A stretch of 64,000 bases of DNA from Odontocerum albicorne (lineage: Eukaryota; Arthropoda; Insecta; Trichoptera; Odontoceridae), in the NCBI GenBank assembly GCA_949825065.1, contig OX463864.1, forward strand, positions 12,032,736 to 12,096,735. Reading direction: 5' to 3'. A program made the position numbers and the translations under genes. The notes below the pieces were generated by a model. That model was not told the origin of the DNA. It made no database searches and was given only the letters and a program-made list of their open reading frames with translations. Positions 51,260 to 61,489 of the stretch are shown here, piece by piece. The number at the start of each line of letters is the position of its first letter. The stretch's first letter is position 1.

Positions 51260-51355
51260 AAAGATGAATTTGGTGAAGTTAAAAGAAAGGTTAATGCAGT
51301 AACTAGTATGTAATGCCGATGACTAATGCAGTAACTAGTATGTAATGCCGATGAC
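51260..51355. repeat. 32-bp direct repeat, two copies
   Basis: TAATGCAGTAACTAGTATGT followed by AATGCCGATGAC occurs twice in succession near 51293 and 51325, identical. Confidence 0.85.
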
Positions 51356-51789
51356 TATTATTCTAGTCAGATAAAACAAAGATTAATGGAGATGTCAACA
51401 AAATGAAGACACCAGCAATGAATACATGGATAAAATGTATGTGTTAAGTAATATGAACAAAGGAGCTCTAAGATGGTATGTACATATGGAGATAATGAGT
51501 AACGAAATGATATTTTTTTATCCACTTTGCACGGATTTCTCCTGTTATAAAAAGAGGGTCTGCTTCTAGCGTTAGCTTATTCATTAGGAATAATATCAGC
51601 CAGGATTCTTTTCATACTGCTAGACGGTACCGAGAATATATCCACAGTGTCATTCAGTTGGTTCAATATCTCTATACCACGCGTGACTGAGTGTTTAGCC
51701 ATGATAATCCTTCTGTAAGTTGGTATGTAGAACAGAGGGGGATTCCCCTTGCACGCCTATATTTATAAGGTACATATAAACTTACTTGT

Positions 51790-52110
51790 ACAAGTCAGAA
51801 GTGCAAGGTGTGCGTAGAAGAAATAGATCGAGGAAAACGTGGATAGATCAAATGGACCGTATTTTAAATGAAAATAAAGTGAGAAATATGAAAAACCGAT
51901 GATTGTGGATGACGAGATAGGAAGAGATTGAAAAATGTGACTGGATCAAGGGGAAATAATGTGAAGTGAGAAGTATAAATAATAGAATATTGTGCATGAC
52001 GAGATGTTTGAATCTGTAGGATGCAAAAGTTGTGTGCTTTGATAGAAAAAAATGGAGATATATTCTCTCTGCCTACCTAGGCGACATAGCGTCATGATAT
52101 GTAAGTAGAT
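51790..52110 (+). mobile_element. LINE A-related subfamily 3' end
   Basis: CAGAAGTGCAAGGTGTGCGT, AGAAATAGATCGAGGAAAAC, GTGGATAGATCAAATGGACC, AAAAATGGAGATATATTCTC, TCTGCCTACCTAGGCGACAT. It encodes a SRKTWIDQMDRILNENK-like block equivalent to RPRKVWLDQVNDILKE in main LINE A. The inverse sequence is at 14805-15200. Confidence 0.65.
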
Positions 52111-52142
52111 GGTTTATCAAAGCTTTATCTCCATATAAGAAT

Positions 52143-52240
52143 ATTTAACAGTAAAATACTTTGATATTCCACTAATTTTATTCATCCCTGCTACACGTGT
52201 TTCTACCTCTTTTACCGATGCTCTCTTGAGGCTACAAAAT
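52143..52240 (-). mobile_element. P2 element, single arm
   Basis: Plus sense: TTTGATATTCCACTAATTTT, ATTCATCCCTGCTACACGTG, TTTCTACCTCTTTTACCGAT, GCTCTCTTGAGG. It is the left-arm orientation of the palindrome at 9960. Confidence 0.65.
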
Positions 52241-52284
52241 TGTGCATGATGAGAGATGTATGAATGTCTAGGAAGCGAAATTTG

Positions 52285-52485
52285 CATTGTGTTATATTTT
52301 CGTTATATACAGTACAACCTGGCGGATGTATTACCATGTAACACTATCTTCCAACCAACCAGAAATATGTTAATGTGAATATCAGACGGGAATTCTTTTT
52401 AAAAAATATCGAGATTTGAACCCACAACCTCGGGGCTAGAATACGGGCGTCTTACTAAATAGGGTACAGAGGTCATCAAAGTTAT
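52285..52485 (-). mobile_element. SINE A, nearly full length
   Basis: Minus strand: CCTCTGTACCCTATTTAGTA (A box, damaged), GAGGTTGTGGGTTCAAATCT (B box), AAGAATTCCCGTCTGATATT, TGGTTGGTTGGAAGATAGTG, CATGGTAATACATCCGCCAG, GTTGTACTGTATATAACGAA. Confidence 0.82.
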
Positions 52486-52559
52486 GTGTTTGGATAAAAA
52501 ACTTTTGAAGATCTGGTCTCTCTGCCAACCCCGGAAGGGACATGACGTTGTGATACGTA

Positions 52560-52825
52560 TGTAATATTATATTATTTACAGTTAAGGCATTAACATTGTG
52601 GAGGTTTAAATACATTGTAATTTGTTTTATTTAACACTGTATATTCCACTTTTTTGTAACGGTATAACCCTACCGGTTTCGAGGCTTTCACCTCATCATC
52701 AGGGTTGTTTGTACTCCCTGATGATGAGGCGAAAGCCTCGAAACCGGTAGGGTTATACCGTTACAAAAAAGTGGAATAAACAGTGTTTGATAAAACAAAT
52801 TACAATGTAATATTTTTTTTTCAAT
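52560..52825. mobile_element. P1 palindromic element with the best hammerhead-like core
   Basis: Left outer TTAAGGCATTAACATTGTGG. Left arm CCCTACCGGTTTCGAGGCTT, TCACCTCATCATCAGGG. Centre TTGTTTGTACT. Right arm CCCTGATGATGAGGCGAAAG, CCTCGAAACCGGTAGGGTTA, TACCGTTACAAAAAAGTGGA, AACAGTGTTTGATAAAACAA. In the right arm CTGATGA is followed by a perfect GAGGC-GAAA-GCCTC hairpin and then GAAA. Confidence 0.88.
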
Positions 52826-53224
52826 CTTATTTCAAATTATAAACCTTTTTACCGTGGGAATATACAGTACAGCAATACTATCTTCAATAATAATACTACT
52901 CCATCTTAAGTATGATGTCCAAATTGACAACCTCGGTTAATATTGTTTTTTTTACACCGAGGGCGCTTAATACGATGTGCAATATATTTATATAAAGCCC
53001 ACCGCTTCGTTTGTCTGTGTCTAATTTGAATTAATGAACCTGAGACGAATACAAACCATAATAAAACCATCATTTTTCATTCTCACAGCTTCACAGAGCG
53101 CCCAACGGAATCCGCAGTTACTCTTTTATTTTTTGTTTCTTTTTTTATAATCATACAACCATTTTTTATTCGTTTCTTTGCAAGCTTCCGGTTCATAGTT
53201 ACAATTAGAGAAGTAATTCAAACA
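52826..53224. other. no gene recognised
   Basis: AT-rich with a moderately richer part at 52960-53120. No repeat match. Confidence 0.4.
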
Positions 53225-53715
53225 AAACTTATGCATATTTCTTTTCTGTATCAATTATTATAAAAATGTAGTGTCTGAGAAACATAACTGTAACAAACAA
53301 AACATATGCACATTTATTTTCTGTATCAATTATTATAAAAATGTAGTGTCTGAGAAACATAACTGTAACAAACAAAACATATGCACATTTATTTTCTGTA
53401 TCAATTATTATAAAAATGTAGTGTCTGAGAAACATAACTGTTACAAACAAAACATATGCACATTTCTTTTCTGTACCAATTATTATAAAAATGTAGTGTC
53501 TGAGAAACATAACTGTAACAAACAAAACATATGCACATTTCTTTTCTGTACCAATTATTATAAAAATGTAGTGTCTGAGAAACATAACTGTAACAAACAA
53601 AACATATGCACATTTCTTTTCTGTACCAATTATTATAAAAATGTAGTGTCTGAGAAACATAACTGTAACAAACAAAACATTGCACATTTCTTTTCTGCAT
53701 CATTTATTTAAAAAT
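53225..53715. repeat. 75-bp tandem repeat, about 6.5 units
   Basis: AACATAACTGTAACAAACAA recurs at 53281, 53356, 53431, 53506, 53581 and 53656, an exact 75-bp period. Units have GTAGTGTCTGAGAAACATAA and TTCTGTACCAATTATTATAA. The first two units use TTATTTTCTGTATC and later ones TTCTTTTCTGTACC. Both strands stay open for over 140 codons because 75 is a multiple of three. Confidence 0.96.
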
Positions 53716-53799
53716 GTAGTTTCAGAGAACATGACTGTAAAATATTGCTGGAAAAGTAGTTTCAAGCAATATTTTAGAGTTATTTTTTTAAGATGCTAC

Positions 53800-53930
53800 A
53801 TGGACTTGGGCTGCACTCTAACAGAGATTGTTTATTAGCCTTCACACTTCGCCGTTCTTCTTTTTTTACGTCGTCCTTTAATGGCCATGCTGGGAAACTC
53901 TGGAACCAGTTACAAACTAACTTTCATGGC
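53800..53930 (+). mobile_element. LINE B internal fragment
   Basis: GGACTTGGGCTGCACTCTAA, CAGAGATTGTTTATTAGCCT, TTTACGTCGTCCTTTAATGG, CTCTGGAACCAGTTACAAAC. It encodes the end of the C-terminal region and stops before the KKRLKK-like motif. Confidence 0.7.
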
Positions 53931-53984
53931 AAGATCAAATAAATTAAGTAAGCCGAAGGATGTTCTTCAGCCTTCATTCCCTTA

Positions 53985-54690
53985 AAGTCTTGCAAAGATC
54001 CCTGCCTACTACAACCAAAATTTTACTCGCGCAATCTCTGCTCTTTCCGAATCTGGACTATGCGGACGTCTGTTACTTGGATGTTACAGAGGAGCAGCTG
54101 GACAAATAACAGCGTCTTCAAAACGTTTGTCCAAGATTTATTTTTAATCTACGAAATTGCGATCATATAATATAACTTCATACCAGAAGGTTTCGAACTG
54201 GTTGAACGCTAGAAATAGACGCTAAATTTACATACTGTCTCTATTGTATAGTATTATTAACTGTCTCGCCGCCCCCTTTTATCTCGTCGAAAATTTTCAG
54301 CGCCTTTCCGATCATGGACTAGCGCTACACTCAAACAGAGATTGTTTATTGAGCTTTATAGTTCACCGCTCTTTTTTTTTGTACTTCGTCCTTTACTATC
54401 CATGCAGTGAGACTCTGGAATAAGTTACAAACAAATGTTAGACTCACTCCGTCCTTGGCATGCTGAAAAAACTCTTAATATCTAGTCGGTAATATAACGT
54501 GTTTCATTCCTGATTTTCCTTTCCTCTCCACCATCCCTTCCTTTGATTGATGATATCTCACTTTCACTTTATTATGTTTATGTCCATAAATTTCATAAAT
54601 ATGAAAAAGATTTGCGACCCACCCAATAAACCCACAAGATTGTATCAGTAATGAAGTTTTAAAGAAATAAACAGTTTCGTATGATCGAAT
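53985..54690 (+). mobile_element. LINE B copy, 5' truncated
   Basis: The coding part from about 53985 translates in pieces to SLPTTTKILLAQSLLF, NLDYADVCYLDVTEEQLDK with a stop, RLQNVC, and further blocks to RLWNKLQTNVRLTPSLAC-like wording. A deletion removes the FKKRLKK motif. The 3'UTR (TCTCCACCATCCCTTCC, TTGATTGATGATATCTCACT) and a worn terminus (CAATAAACCCACAAGATTGT) follow. It extends about 50 bp further 5' than the copy at 27293-28044. Confidence 0.85.
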
Positions 54691-55549
54691 AGATGTCGTT
54701 AAATTATTTTTTTCGTTTTTTACTGAATTCAAAACGTGCTGAATATATATTGTTATAAAAAGTAATAATTTAGCGCATTTTTTCGGTCATTATTTACCAA
54801 AATTGATTTGGCGGTTTTAAGGATTAAGTTTGAAAGTGGATCTTATTAATTTGTTGTTACAAGTATGTAGAAGTTATATTTTATAATTGCTCAATCAAAT
54901 TCATATGAAAGTCCATACAATACCCATTCTGATTGTTCTATATCTGAAGTCTTGTTATCCGAAGGTACTTTTCATAATTTCTCAATACTCTTCTTAATTT
55001 GGGTTCCTCTACGTGATGTATTTCAAATCTAACGACTTTTGCGTCGCTGTGGTTGGAAGATATTCATTTCAGCTTCTATTTCATCTCACAGTGGACCAAA
55101 AGCAAAACGTGAAATAAAACTAAATTTCTGAATATTTTTATCAGGTGAACAAAAATGGCCATAATAAACAATATTACATACGAGTATGTATTTTATATAA
55201 TATACATTTATATAATATATTTATTTATTTATATAATATACACGTATATGTAAAATACATTACTATATGTGTTGCTGTCAATAAACATACATGTGTATAT
55301 TGTTAAATGTTCTAATATAATAAACACCAATTTAAGAATATAAAATGGTATCATTACAAAACGTTTGTGTCATTGAAATAAATAAAAAAAATATATATTT
55401 ACAACCTCTTTGCTATGTATCTACATGTAAAACGGAAAGTAGATATTAATTCAAATTCATTAAATCAATAAACATGTGTTTCATCGTGCAAAAATACCAG
55501 TTTGCAAAAAAAAAACGTCTTCATTTCGATTCGATGAACCACTACCGTT
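54691..55549. other. no gene recognised; possible R3-like tail
   Basis: AT-rich. At 55265-55295, GTTGCTGTCAATAAACATAC resembles the R3 3' end (GTCAATAAACCTAC). Nothing else is identified. Confidence 0.4.
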
Positions 55550-55830
55550 GAGAATGCAAATTCTCTTACATAACGTGAGAGAAAAAAATATGTATCCTTG
55601 CAAAAAAAATCCTGTTTTAAAATAAAAGGAAATCCACTGTCCCGATGGTAATTTGCATTCTTAATACGTTTGTTTTTTATTTGCATTCTTCTTTGTCCTC
55701 AACAAAAAAAGAAATAAAAAAGGAAGGGTTAAATATTGGCGAATCCTTACTATGAATACCGTTGTTTAATTTGCATACGAGGATTCGAACGGAGTCCTTT
55801 TTCTTCTGCTAAGGATGATGTATGCAAATC
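55550..55830. promoter_or_regulatory. cluster of five octamer motifs
   Basis: ATGCAAAT or its complement ATTTGCAT occurs at 55554, 55651, 55679, 55769 and 55822 in both orientations. A further near-match GTTTGCAAA lies at 55500. The spacing is irregular, so this is not a tandem array. Octamers are POU-factor sites. No gene is recognisable beside them. Confidence 0.35.
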
Positions 55831-56059
55831 CTTTTTTTTGTTAATATTATATTACGTACGAAGTCTATAATTAATCTTTCTGGATATTTTTTTCCCTTGA
55901 AGATGCGGTTGAAATTATATAAAAAGTTATTCAATAAAAAAAGGATATTTAATAGCTTACAAAACTGTTACAAGTTTTTTTTTTCAAACCATTTATCCTT
56001 AATATAAAATTTACCACTAAGATCCAAAAACTACTGGCCTGAATAAATTATAGCGTGTA

Positions 56060-56285
56060 TGGACATATGTATATCACGTCCGCCACATGGTCAGGGGATA
56101 TTACATTTAAAATTTTGTACCTTTACTCTCAGGAGTATGTCAAATACAGCTGATAGAAGACGTGTTGTTTCGTTATTTTCTGAAATGTTTAAAATTGAAT
56201 ATCGCGCGGTTATCAAGTTTCTTTCAAAAGAAGGGCAACCAGAATGCCCAAAAGCCCAACAGAACGTCACTATAATTAATTAATT
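56060..56285 (+). pseudogene. probable mariner transposase N-terminal fragment
   Basis: The frame contains MFKIEYRAVIKFLSKEGQP. The 'IEYRAVIKFL-x-K-x-G' wording is typical of the first helix-turn-helix of mariner transposases. Residues upstream and downstream do not continue the family, so the piece is about 30 codons. No terminal repeats are found. Confidence 0.45.
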
Positions 56286-56734
56286 TATTTAGTATTTATA
56301 TTATATAGTAGAACATTTCTAACAGAATAATTTAACACTTAAATTGTAAAAAAAGCTGTTTCGTTTCACAAAGTGCCTAAATAGAACTGTCACTGTAATT
56401 AAAGTTTGTTGTATAAATTTGTTTTCACATTTAAATGTTAAATCATTCTGTCATAATTATTGTTAATTTTTTTATCAAAAGTAGAATGATTGTTTTTATC
56501 GTTATTAAAACTTGATAAGGCTGAAACGCATTTGATTGAACCGGTAAAAACGTTCCAAAGTAAAGCCGAAAAAAACGCAATAGAAGAATTGTGGTGCAAA
56601 TGCATTCTGCCGTCACTAGGTCGGAGGGATAGTCAGAAAATGTTTTTACCCCGATACTGAGTACATTTTTTATTATTATTCGACACTCTAAATAAGGTTG
56701 ACAGAACGTGAAAGCTTCATCACTGTTTTATTTT
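56286..56734. other. no gene recognised
   Basis: AT-rich; contains AAGGCTGAAACGCATTTGAT and CCGAAAAAAACGCAATAGAA of unknown origin. Confidence 0.4.
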
Positions 56735-57430
56735 AAGTCATTGGAGGCACGATATTCGAATACGTGATTTAATTTATTTTTCGTTTAAAAATAAACTGAA
56801 AACAAATATTTTGGACCCCTCCTGTCTATCCAATAACAATTAACCTGCATCGGAATAAAAAAACACCCCCTAATCAAATGAGGCTTTGGGCTAGCAAGAT
56901 TGTGCTTTTGATTAGGAGTAAAAAAATACACTATGTTGAGAGAATGAAGTTTTTAACCCTTAACTTCAAGATATGACTGCGCTAACTCAAAAGTGAATCG
57001 ACAAGAATTCCCTGGTCCATATCGGGAATACGGGATCACTTGCCATCAATTTCAATTTTAATCCGTTGGAGTCTGGCGCAATTTTCGGGCACATGATCAT
57101 ATTTTTTCAGATTAAAAATAAACCGAACACAAACATTTCGGAGCCTCGTCTATCGATACAATAACTCTTCACCAGCATCGAGATAACAAACATCCCCGTA
57201 GTCAAATGAGGCTTTGGGCTAGCAATATTCTGTTTTGGATAGGGAGGGAAATACGTAATCTGTTGAATTAATGTAGATTTCGCGGATTAACTAGCGATAA
57301 TGATTGCAATTGATAATATATGATTGCAACAACTCTTGAAATTCACCCAGATCCTTAAAGTATCGGAAATACAGAAACACTTGCAATCAATTTTAATTTT
57401 AAAACGCGATTGAAGTCTGGCATGATTTTC

Positions 57431-57955
57431 TGATATACATATAAGATATATGTTACATGTATATATGATATATGTTACATGTATGTATGATATATGTTAC
57501 ATGTATGTATGATATATATTACATGTATGTATGATGTATGTTACATGTATGTATGATATATGTTACATGTATGTATGATATATGTTACATTTATGTATTA
57601 TATATGTTACATGTGTGTATGATATATGTTACATGTATGTATGATATATGTTACATGTATGCATGATATATGTTACATGTATGTATGATATATGTTACAT
57701 GTGTGTATGATATATGTTACATGTATGTATGATATATGTTACATGTATGTATGATATATGTTACATGTATGTATGATATATGTTACATGTATGTATGATA
57801 TATGTTACATGTATGTATGATATATGTTACATGTGTGTATGATATATGTTACATGTATGTATGATATATGTTACATGTATGTATGATATATGTTACATGT
57901 ATCTATGATATATGTTACATGTATGTATGATATATGTTACATGTATGTATGATCA
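57431..57955. repeat. 20-bp minisatellite, about 26 units
   Basis: The unit ATGATATATGTTACATGTAT is repeated with rare single changes (GTGTGTATG variants, TTTATGTATT). It lies inside unit three of the 330-bp repeat, between TGATTTTCTGATATACATA and GATCATATTTTTTCGG. Confidence 0.96.
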
Positions 57956-58029
57956 TATTTTTTCGGATTAAAAATGAACAAATTCATTAATAATGTATTT
58001 AAGTCGTAGTTTTTGTTTGTTGCTGCTTA

Positions 58030-58220
58030 ACTCCGTCCTCCGTGGCCTGGTGGTAAGATACTTGTCTGCCGATCCGGAGGTTGTGGGTTCGATCCCCCCT
58101 GGAACCCAGATTTTTTCAAATAGGATTCCAGCCTGGTTAACACTTAGGGCCTATAAAAAAATCTTTCTGGTTGGTTGGAAGAGATTGCCACATGGCAATA
58201 AACTCGCCAGGTTAAAAAAA
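58030..58220 (+). mobile_element. SINE A, full length, best copy
   Basis: Head CTCCGTGGCCTGGTGGTAAG (A box) and GGTTGTGGGTTCGATCCCCC (B box). Body CTGGAACCCAGATTTTTTCA and ATAGGATTCCAGCCTGGTTA. Tail TTTCTGGTTGGTTGGAAGAG, ATTGCCACATGGCAATAAAC, TCGCCAGGTTAAAAAAAAAA. The tail matches the LINE B terminus. Confidence 0.9.
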
Positions 58221-58429
58221 AAAAAATTTAATAAAATAACTCGGAGATAAAATTGTACTTACTGGCAAAATTCATCGACAAGGATTTCGAGGTACTTAAA
58301 ATAGAGAATCACTTTTATCAATTTTAATCTTCAATCAACGTCAATTTGAATCTTAAATCATTGCCGTCTGGCACAATATTCGGATGTGTGATTTTTTCAG
58401 GTTTTTCAGGTAACCGAACAAAAACACAT

Positions 58430-58625
58430 GATCAAAGGTTTCGACTTTAACTTTATGCCACTCTATATTAGAATATTTAACAATAAATTACTTTATTATT
58501 TCACTATTTACGCTAATCCCCGCCACAAGTGTTATTACCTCATACCCGTTTTCCGCTTAAAGAGTCCTCGGGATAGGAAATAGATTAATGTAAATTAGTG
58601 AAATAAAGTTTTTTTTTTGTTAAAT
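58430..58625. mobile_element. P2 palindromic element
   Basis: Left arm AAAGGTTTCGACTTTAACTT, CTCTATATTAGAATATTTAA, CCCCGCCACAAGTGTTATTA. Right arm AATTAGTGAAATAAAGTTTT, then TGTTAAATATTC. Inserted into unit four of the 330-bp repeat. Confidence 0.6.
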
Positions 58626-58696
58626 ATTCAAACGAAAACATTTTCGATCCCCTCTAGTTTATTTAACAATTAAAATTCACAAAAAAATCGTCATAC

Positions 58697-58798
58697 TTTT
58701 TAATGTTTTGGTTAAGGTCATTGACACATTTTTAATGTTTTGGTTAAGGTCATTGACACATTTTTAATGTTTTGGTTAAGGTCATTGACACATTTTTC
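58697..58798. repeat. 32-bp tandem repeat, three units
   Basis: TAATGTTTTGGTTAAGGTCA then TTGACACATTTT repeats at 58701, 58733 and 58765 with no differences. Confidence 0.95.
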
Positions 58799-59104
58799 TC
58801 GATAAATTTAGTTTAATTCAAATAAAACCCTAACCTACCCTAAGTTGACAAACAAATTCAATAACTTTGAGAAATTTTAATTGTAAATTTCCTCGTTAAT
58901 TTCCGTATTCTAATTTTCTTTTCGTAACAGACGGCGTCGTTTTAAGAAAAGATAAGAAAATCGTATAAATAATTTTAAATAAAGTAATCTATTTTTGTTT
59001 TTTTATAAATATGTGAAAGTTTATTTTTTTCCTGATAAAATTTTAGTTATTATGAATTATATTGTGTGAAAGAAAAAGTTAATGCAATACATATATGTTA
59101 TGGG

Positions 59105-59955
59105 TGAATAATGAAAATTTAAAGCTAGTTGAAGAATTATGCTATCTATGATAGATAATATTTTCTCAGATGATGGAATAATAACGAGGTCGTGATAGGG
59201 GCGATATCAAAGGGCGTGTTGGACGTAACATATGCACGTACAGTACCCGGCGGTAAGTAATACACATCAGGCTTAAGAAAGAGACTGTCGGCCATAATCG
59301 ACTAACTTCGGCTTTGTATTTGTATGTATCATTTTTTTAATTTATCATTTGTATATATCATTTTTCAAACACATTAAAAAAAATAATGAGAAACTTATTT
59401 TATTTTTTGTGCAGCCTGAGTAAAAATAAGTGAAGTTTACCTGTGACAGTATCAAAATCTTCTAAGATTCTAGTCAACAATAGTATTTTTGTGCCAACTT
59501 TGATTTTGGTGTATGGGAATGAAACGTGGATGTGGAAAAAGACTGAGAGGAGTCGAATAAATGCTGTAGAGATTCGTACATTGAGAAGAGTATATGAAAT
59601 GACAATGTATGACAGAATACGGAAGAAAGCGTTAAGGGATGAATTTGAACTTAAAACTGGTGTGTTAAGTAAGATTAATGAGAGTACATTGAAATAGTTT
59701 GGACATGTAGAACGAATTAATGCGGAAAGACTAATAAAACAGATAAACAGTGCAGATGTTAGCGGAAGGCGTATGAGAGGAAGTTCAAGGGAAGTATGGT
59801 TGGATCAAGTGAATGATATTTTTGAAGAAAGAAACGTAGAAGTCAGAAAAAATCATATGAGCTGGGTGAGAAGGTGTATGGATATGGAAGAGATGTAGGT
59901 TTTGTGTCTTTTCTACCTCCCTCGACAGGGAAAAGGCGTGATATATGTATGTACA
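59105..59955 (+). mobile_element. LINE A copy with an internal insertion
   Basis: 59105-59235: AGTTGAAGAATTATGCTATC, ATTTTCTCAGATGATGGAAT, ATCAAAGGGCGTGTTGGACG. An insertion spans about 59236-59428. 59430-59955: GACAGTATCAAAATCTTCTA, TATGGGAATGAAACGTGGAT, then RINAVEIRTLRRVYEMTMYD (frame 59443-59697), GTTTGGACATGTAGAACGAA, GTATGGTTGGATCAAGTGAA and CTCGACAGGGAAAAGGCGTG. The single-copy ancestor of the 57-bp minisatellite unit lies at 59113-59175. Confidence 0.88.
59236..59428. mobile_element. one-ended insertion carrying a T3 terminal motif
   Basis: It starts at 59239 with TACAGTACCCGGCGGTAAGT then AATACACAT, the same 29-bp motif that forms both ends of the small element at 60384-60473. No inverted partner is found at its other end, so it is truncated or rearranged. 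Confidence 0.5.
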
Positions 59956-60184
59956 AGTAAATTTATCATTCCATTGTTAAATTAGATATTTTGACATCGG
60001 AATTTATGTTTGTCCGTAGCTTATATAGTGCTCATCACATCTTTATAGCTCTATATAGCAACACAAAAATAACGCTTTATCTAACTCAAAAGGCTTCAGC
60101 AGCTTAAACCTACCGATCATTTTGGAAGTTTAATCTCCTTGCCATCGGAACTTTGAGTTCGGTCTATTAAGACTGTGTGCTTTA

Positions 60185-60335
60185 CACAATAATAATAAAT
60201 GGACAATTTATATAGCGCCCTTTAGAAAGAAAACTCGCCAAAGAAGATCTAACTCAGAATTTGAACCACTGAAAGATATTGACTGATATTTAAAATATTA
60301 CAAAAAAATAAATTGAGTGTAAGGATAGGACGGTA
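60185..60335 (+). repeat. R5 dispersed repeat
   Basis: AATAATAATAAATGGACAAT, TTATATAGCGCCCTTTAGAA, GATCTAACTCAGAATTTGAA, TTTAAAATATTACAAAAAAA. Clean single copy. Confidence 0.72.
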
Positions 60336-60473
60336 GTGTAGTACTTACCGCCGGGTACTGTACCTAATGGCCATGAGATTAAATACAGTACCCGGAGGTA
60401 AGTAATACACATCGGGACATCGTGCGACGACGCTCTACAAAGCCATGTGTATTACATACCGCCGGGTACTGTA
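60336..60473. mobile_element. 90-bp inverted-repeat element (T3) plus an adjacent third end
   Basis: 60384-60412 (TACAGTACCCGGAGGTAAGT then AATACACAT) and the inverse at 60445-60473 form 29-bp arms with two mismatches around a 32-bp centre that is rich in CG dinucleotides. A further inverted end lies at 60336-60363 (TACTTACCGCCGGGTACTGT), and a fourth at 59239. This looks like a very small MITE. The class is unknown. Confidence 0.6.
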
Positions 60474-61489
60474 CTTATTCGCCTTTGCATATTTCCAGAA
60501 AAAACATATTAGATAGTAAAATACCAAAAAACTGGAGAGGATTTGTAAAGCTGTCACCACCTGTCTGATTCCGTTTTTTATACTTTGTTTTCAATGTGTA
60601 TTTTGTTTTTAATTTGTTTTTTTGACAATTTGCCGTTTGTGTTTTTATTATTTGTGCAGTGCGGGCTGTGCGCCTGTAGACGACCCCGTATTTTGCTGGT
60701 AACATGTGATTTTGTACGATTCAATATCTGTTTCTTTATGATTGTTTTTGTTGTAATTGTGAAACGTAATTTTAATTTTTTACATATTCTATCAATCTTA
60801 ATGTGTTGAACCCTCACTACTAAATATTTTATTGTTTGTTTTTTTTTGTGTTATAAGGTATATTGCACCGTTTACAAAATAAATAAATATAACAATAAAC
60901 CGATACATTAAAAAGTGTCTTTCATCCACAAGATGACTGATGTCATACTCAATCATGAAGGATAGCCTATCGTATCATATCGGTCCCTGTATCCTAAAAG
61001 TTTAGAAACCACTGATTCGCTAAATTGAACTCGTATACAATTATTTCAATAAATTACTATTCCAGATTTAAAAACGGACAACTGTTAATTACAACATACA
61101 TTCTAAAACTTTTATTCCATACGTGCTCTGGAGTTGCAACATTTTAAAATTATGATTGTTGATTTTCAATGACGTTTATGTTCTTCCATTTTCGCTAGAC
61201 TATAAAATGATTATTTATTACTGGAAACACAGTATTAGGAAAACATAAAACAGCGTCGTAAAGTGTTTAACATTAAATATTTGCAAATCAGGTTTTTTGT
61301 TCCCATGGGTCGTTTCGATTTTGCATTTTGAACGATGCTCTTATGTTTGCGAATTTTCAAACTAGATTCCCATGAGGTCCAGAGGTTATATTTAATTATT
61401 TATTAAAACATTAATAATATAAATTTATCCCAATTTTAATTGAATTTATACTTTTATTTAATATTCCTGTAAAACATGAAACAATTTTC
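60474..61489. other. no gene recognised
   Basis: Overlapping frames at 60475-60817 on both strands have no family. The K/N-rich minus frame and F/V-rich plus frame reflect base composition. The rest is AT-rich. Confidence 0.4.

Larger units (their letters stand above)
56735..58690. repeat. old tandem repeat of about 330-345 bp, 3-4 units with insertions
   Basis: AAATGAGGCTTTGGGCTAGC occurs at about 56877 and 57204 (327 bp apart). AGTCTGGCGCAATTTTCGGG at 57070 pairs with AGTCTGGCATGATTTTCTGA at 57413 (343 bp) and GTCTGGCACAATATTCGG at 58366. AAAATAAACCGAACACAAAC at 57115 pairs with AAAATAAACTGAAAACAAAT at 56789. Units three and four are interrupted by the 20-bp array, a SINE A and a P2 palindrome. 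Confidence 0.75.

Noticed and set aside
53229..53711. Repeat proteins of 146-152 residues
   Set aside because: A 75-bp tandem repeat with no stop in its unit. No start context, splice pattern or family.
58040..58105. tRNA gene (A and B boxes in good spacing)
   Set aside because: Part of SINE A: the same head with the same non-tRNA body recurs many times and the acceptor stem does not close.
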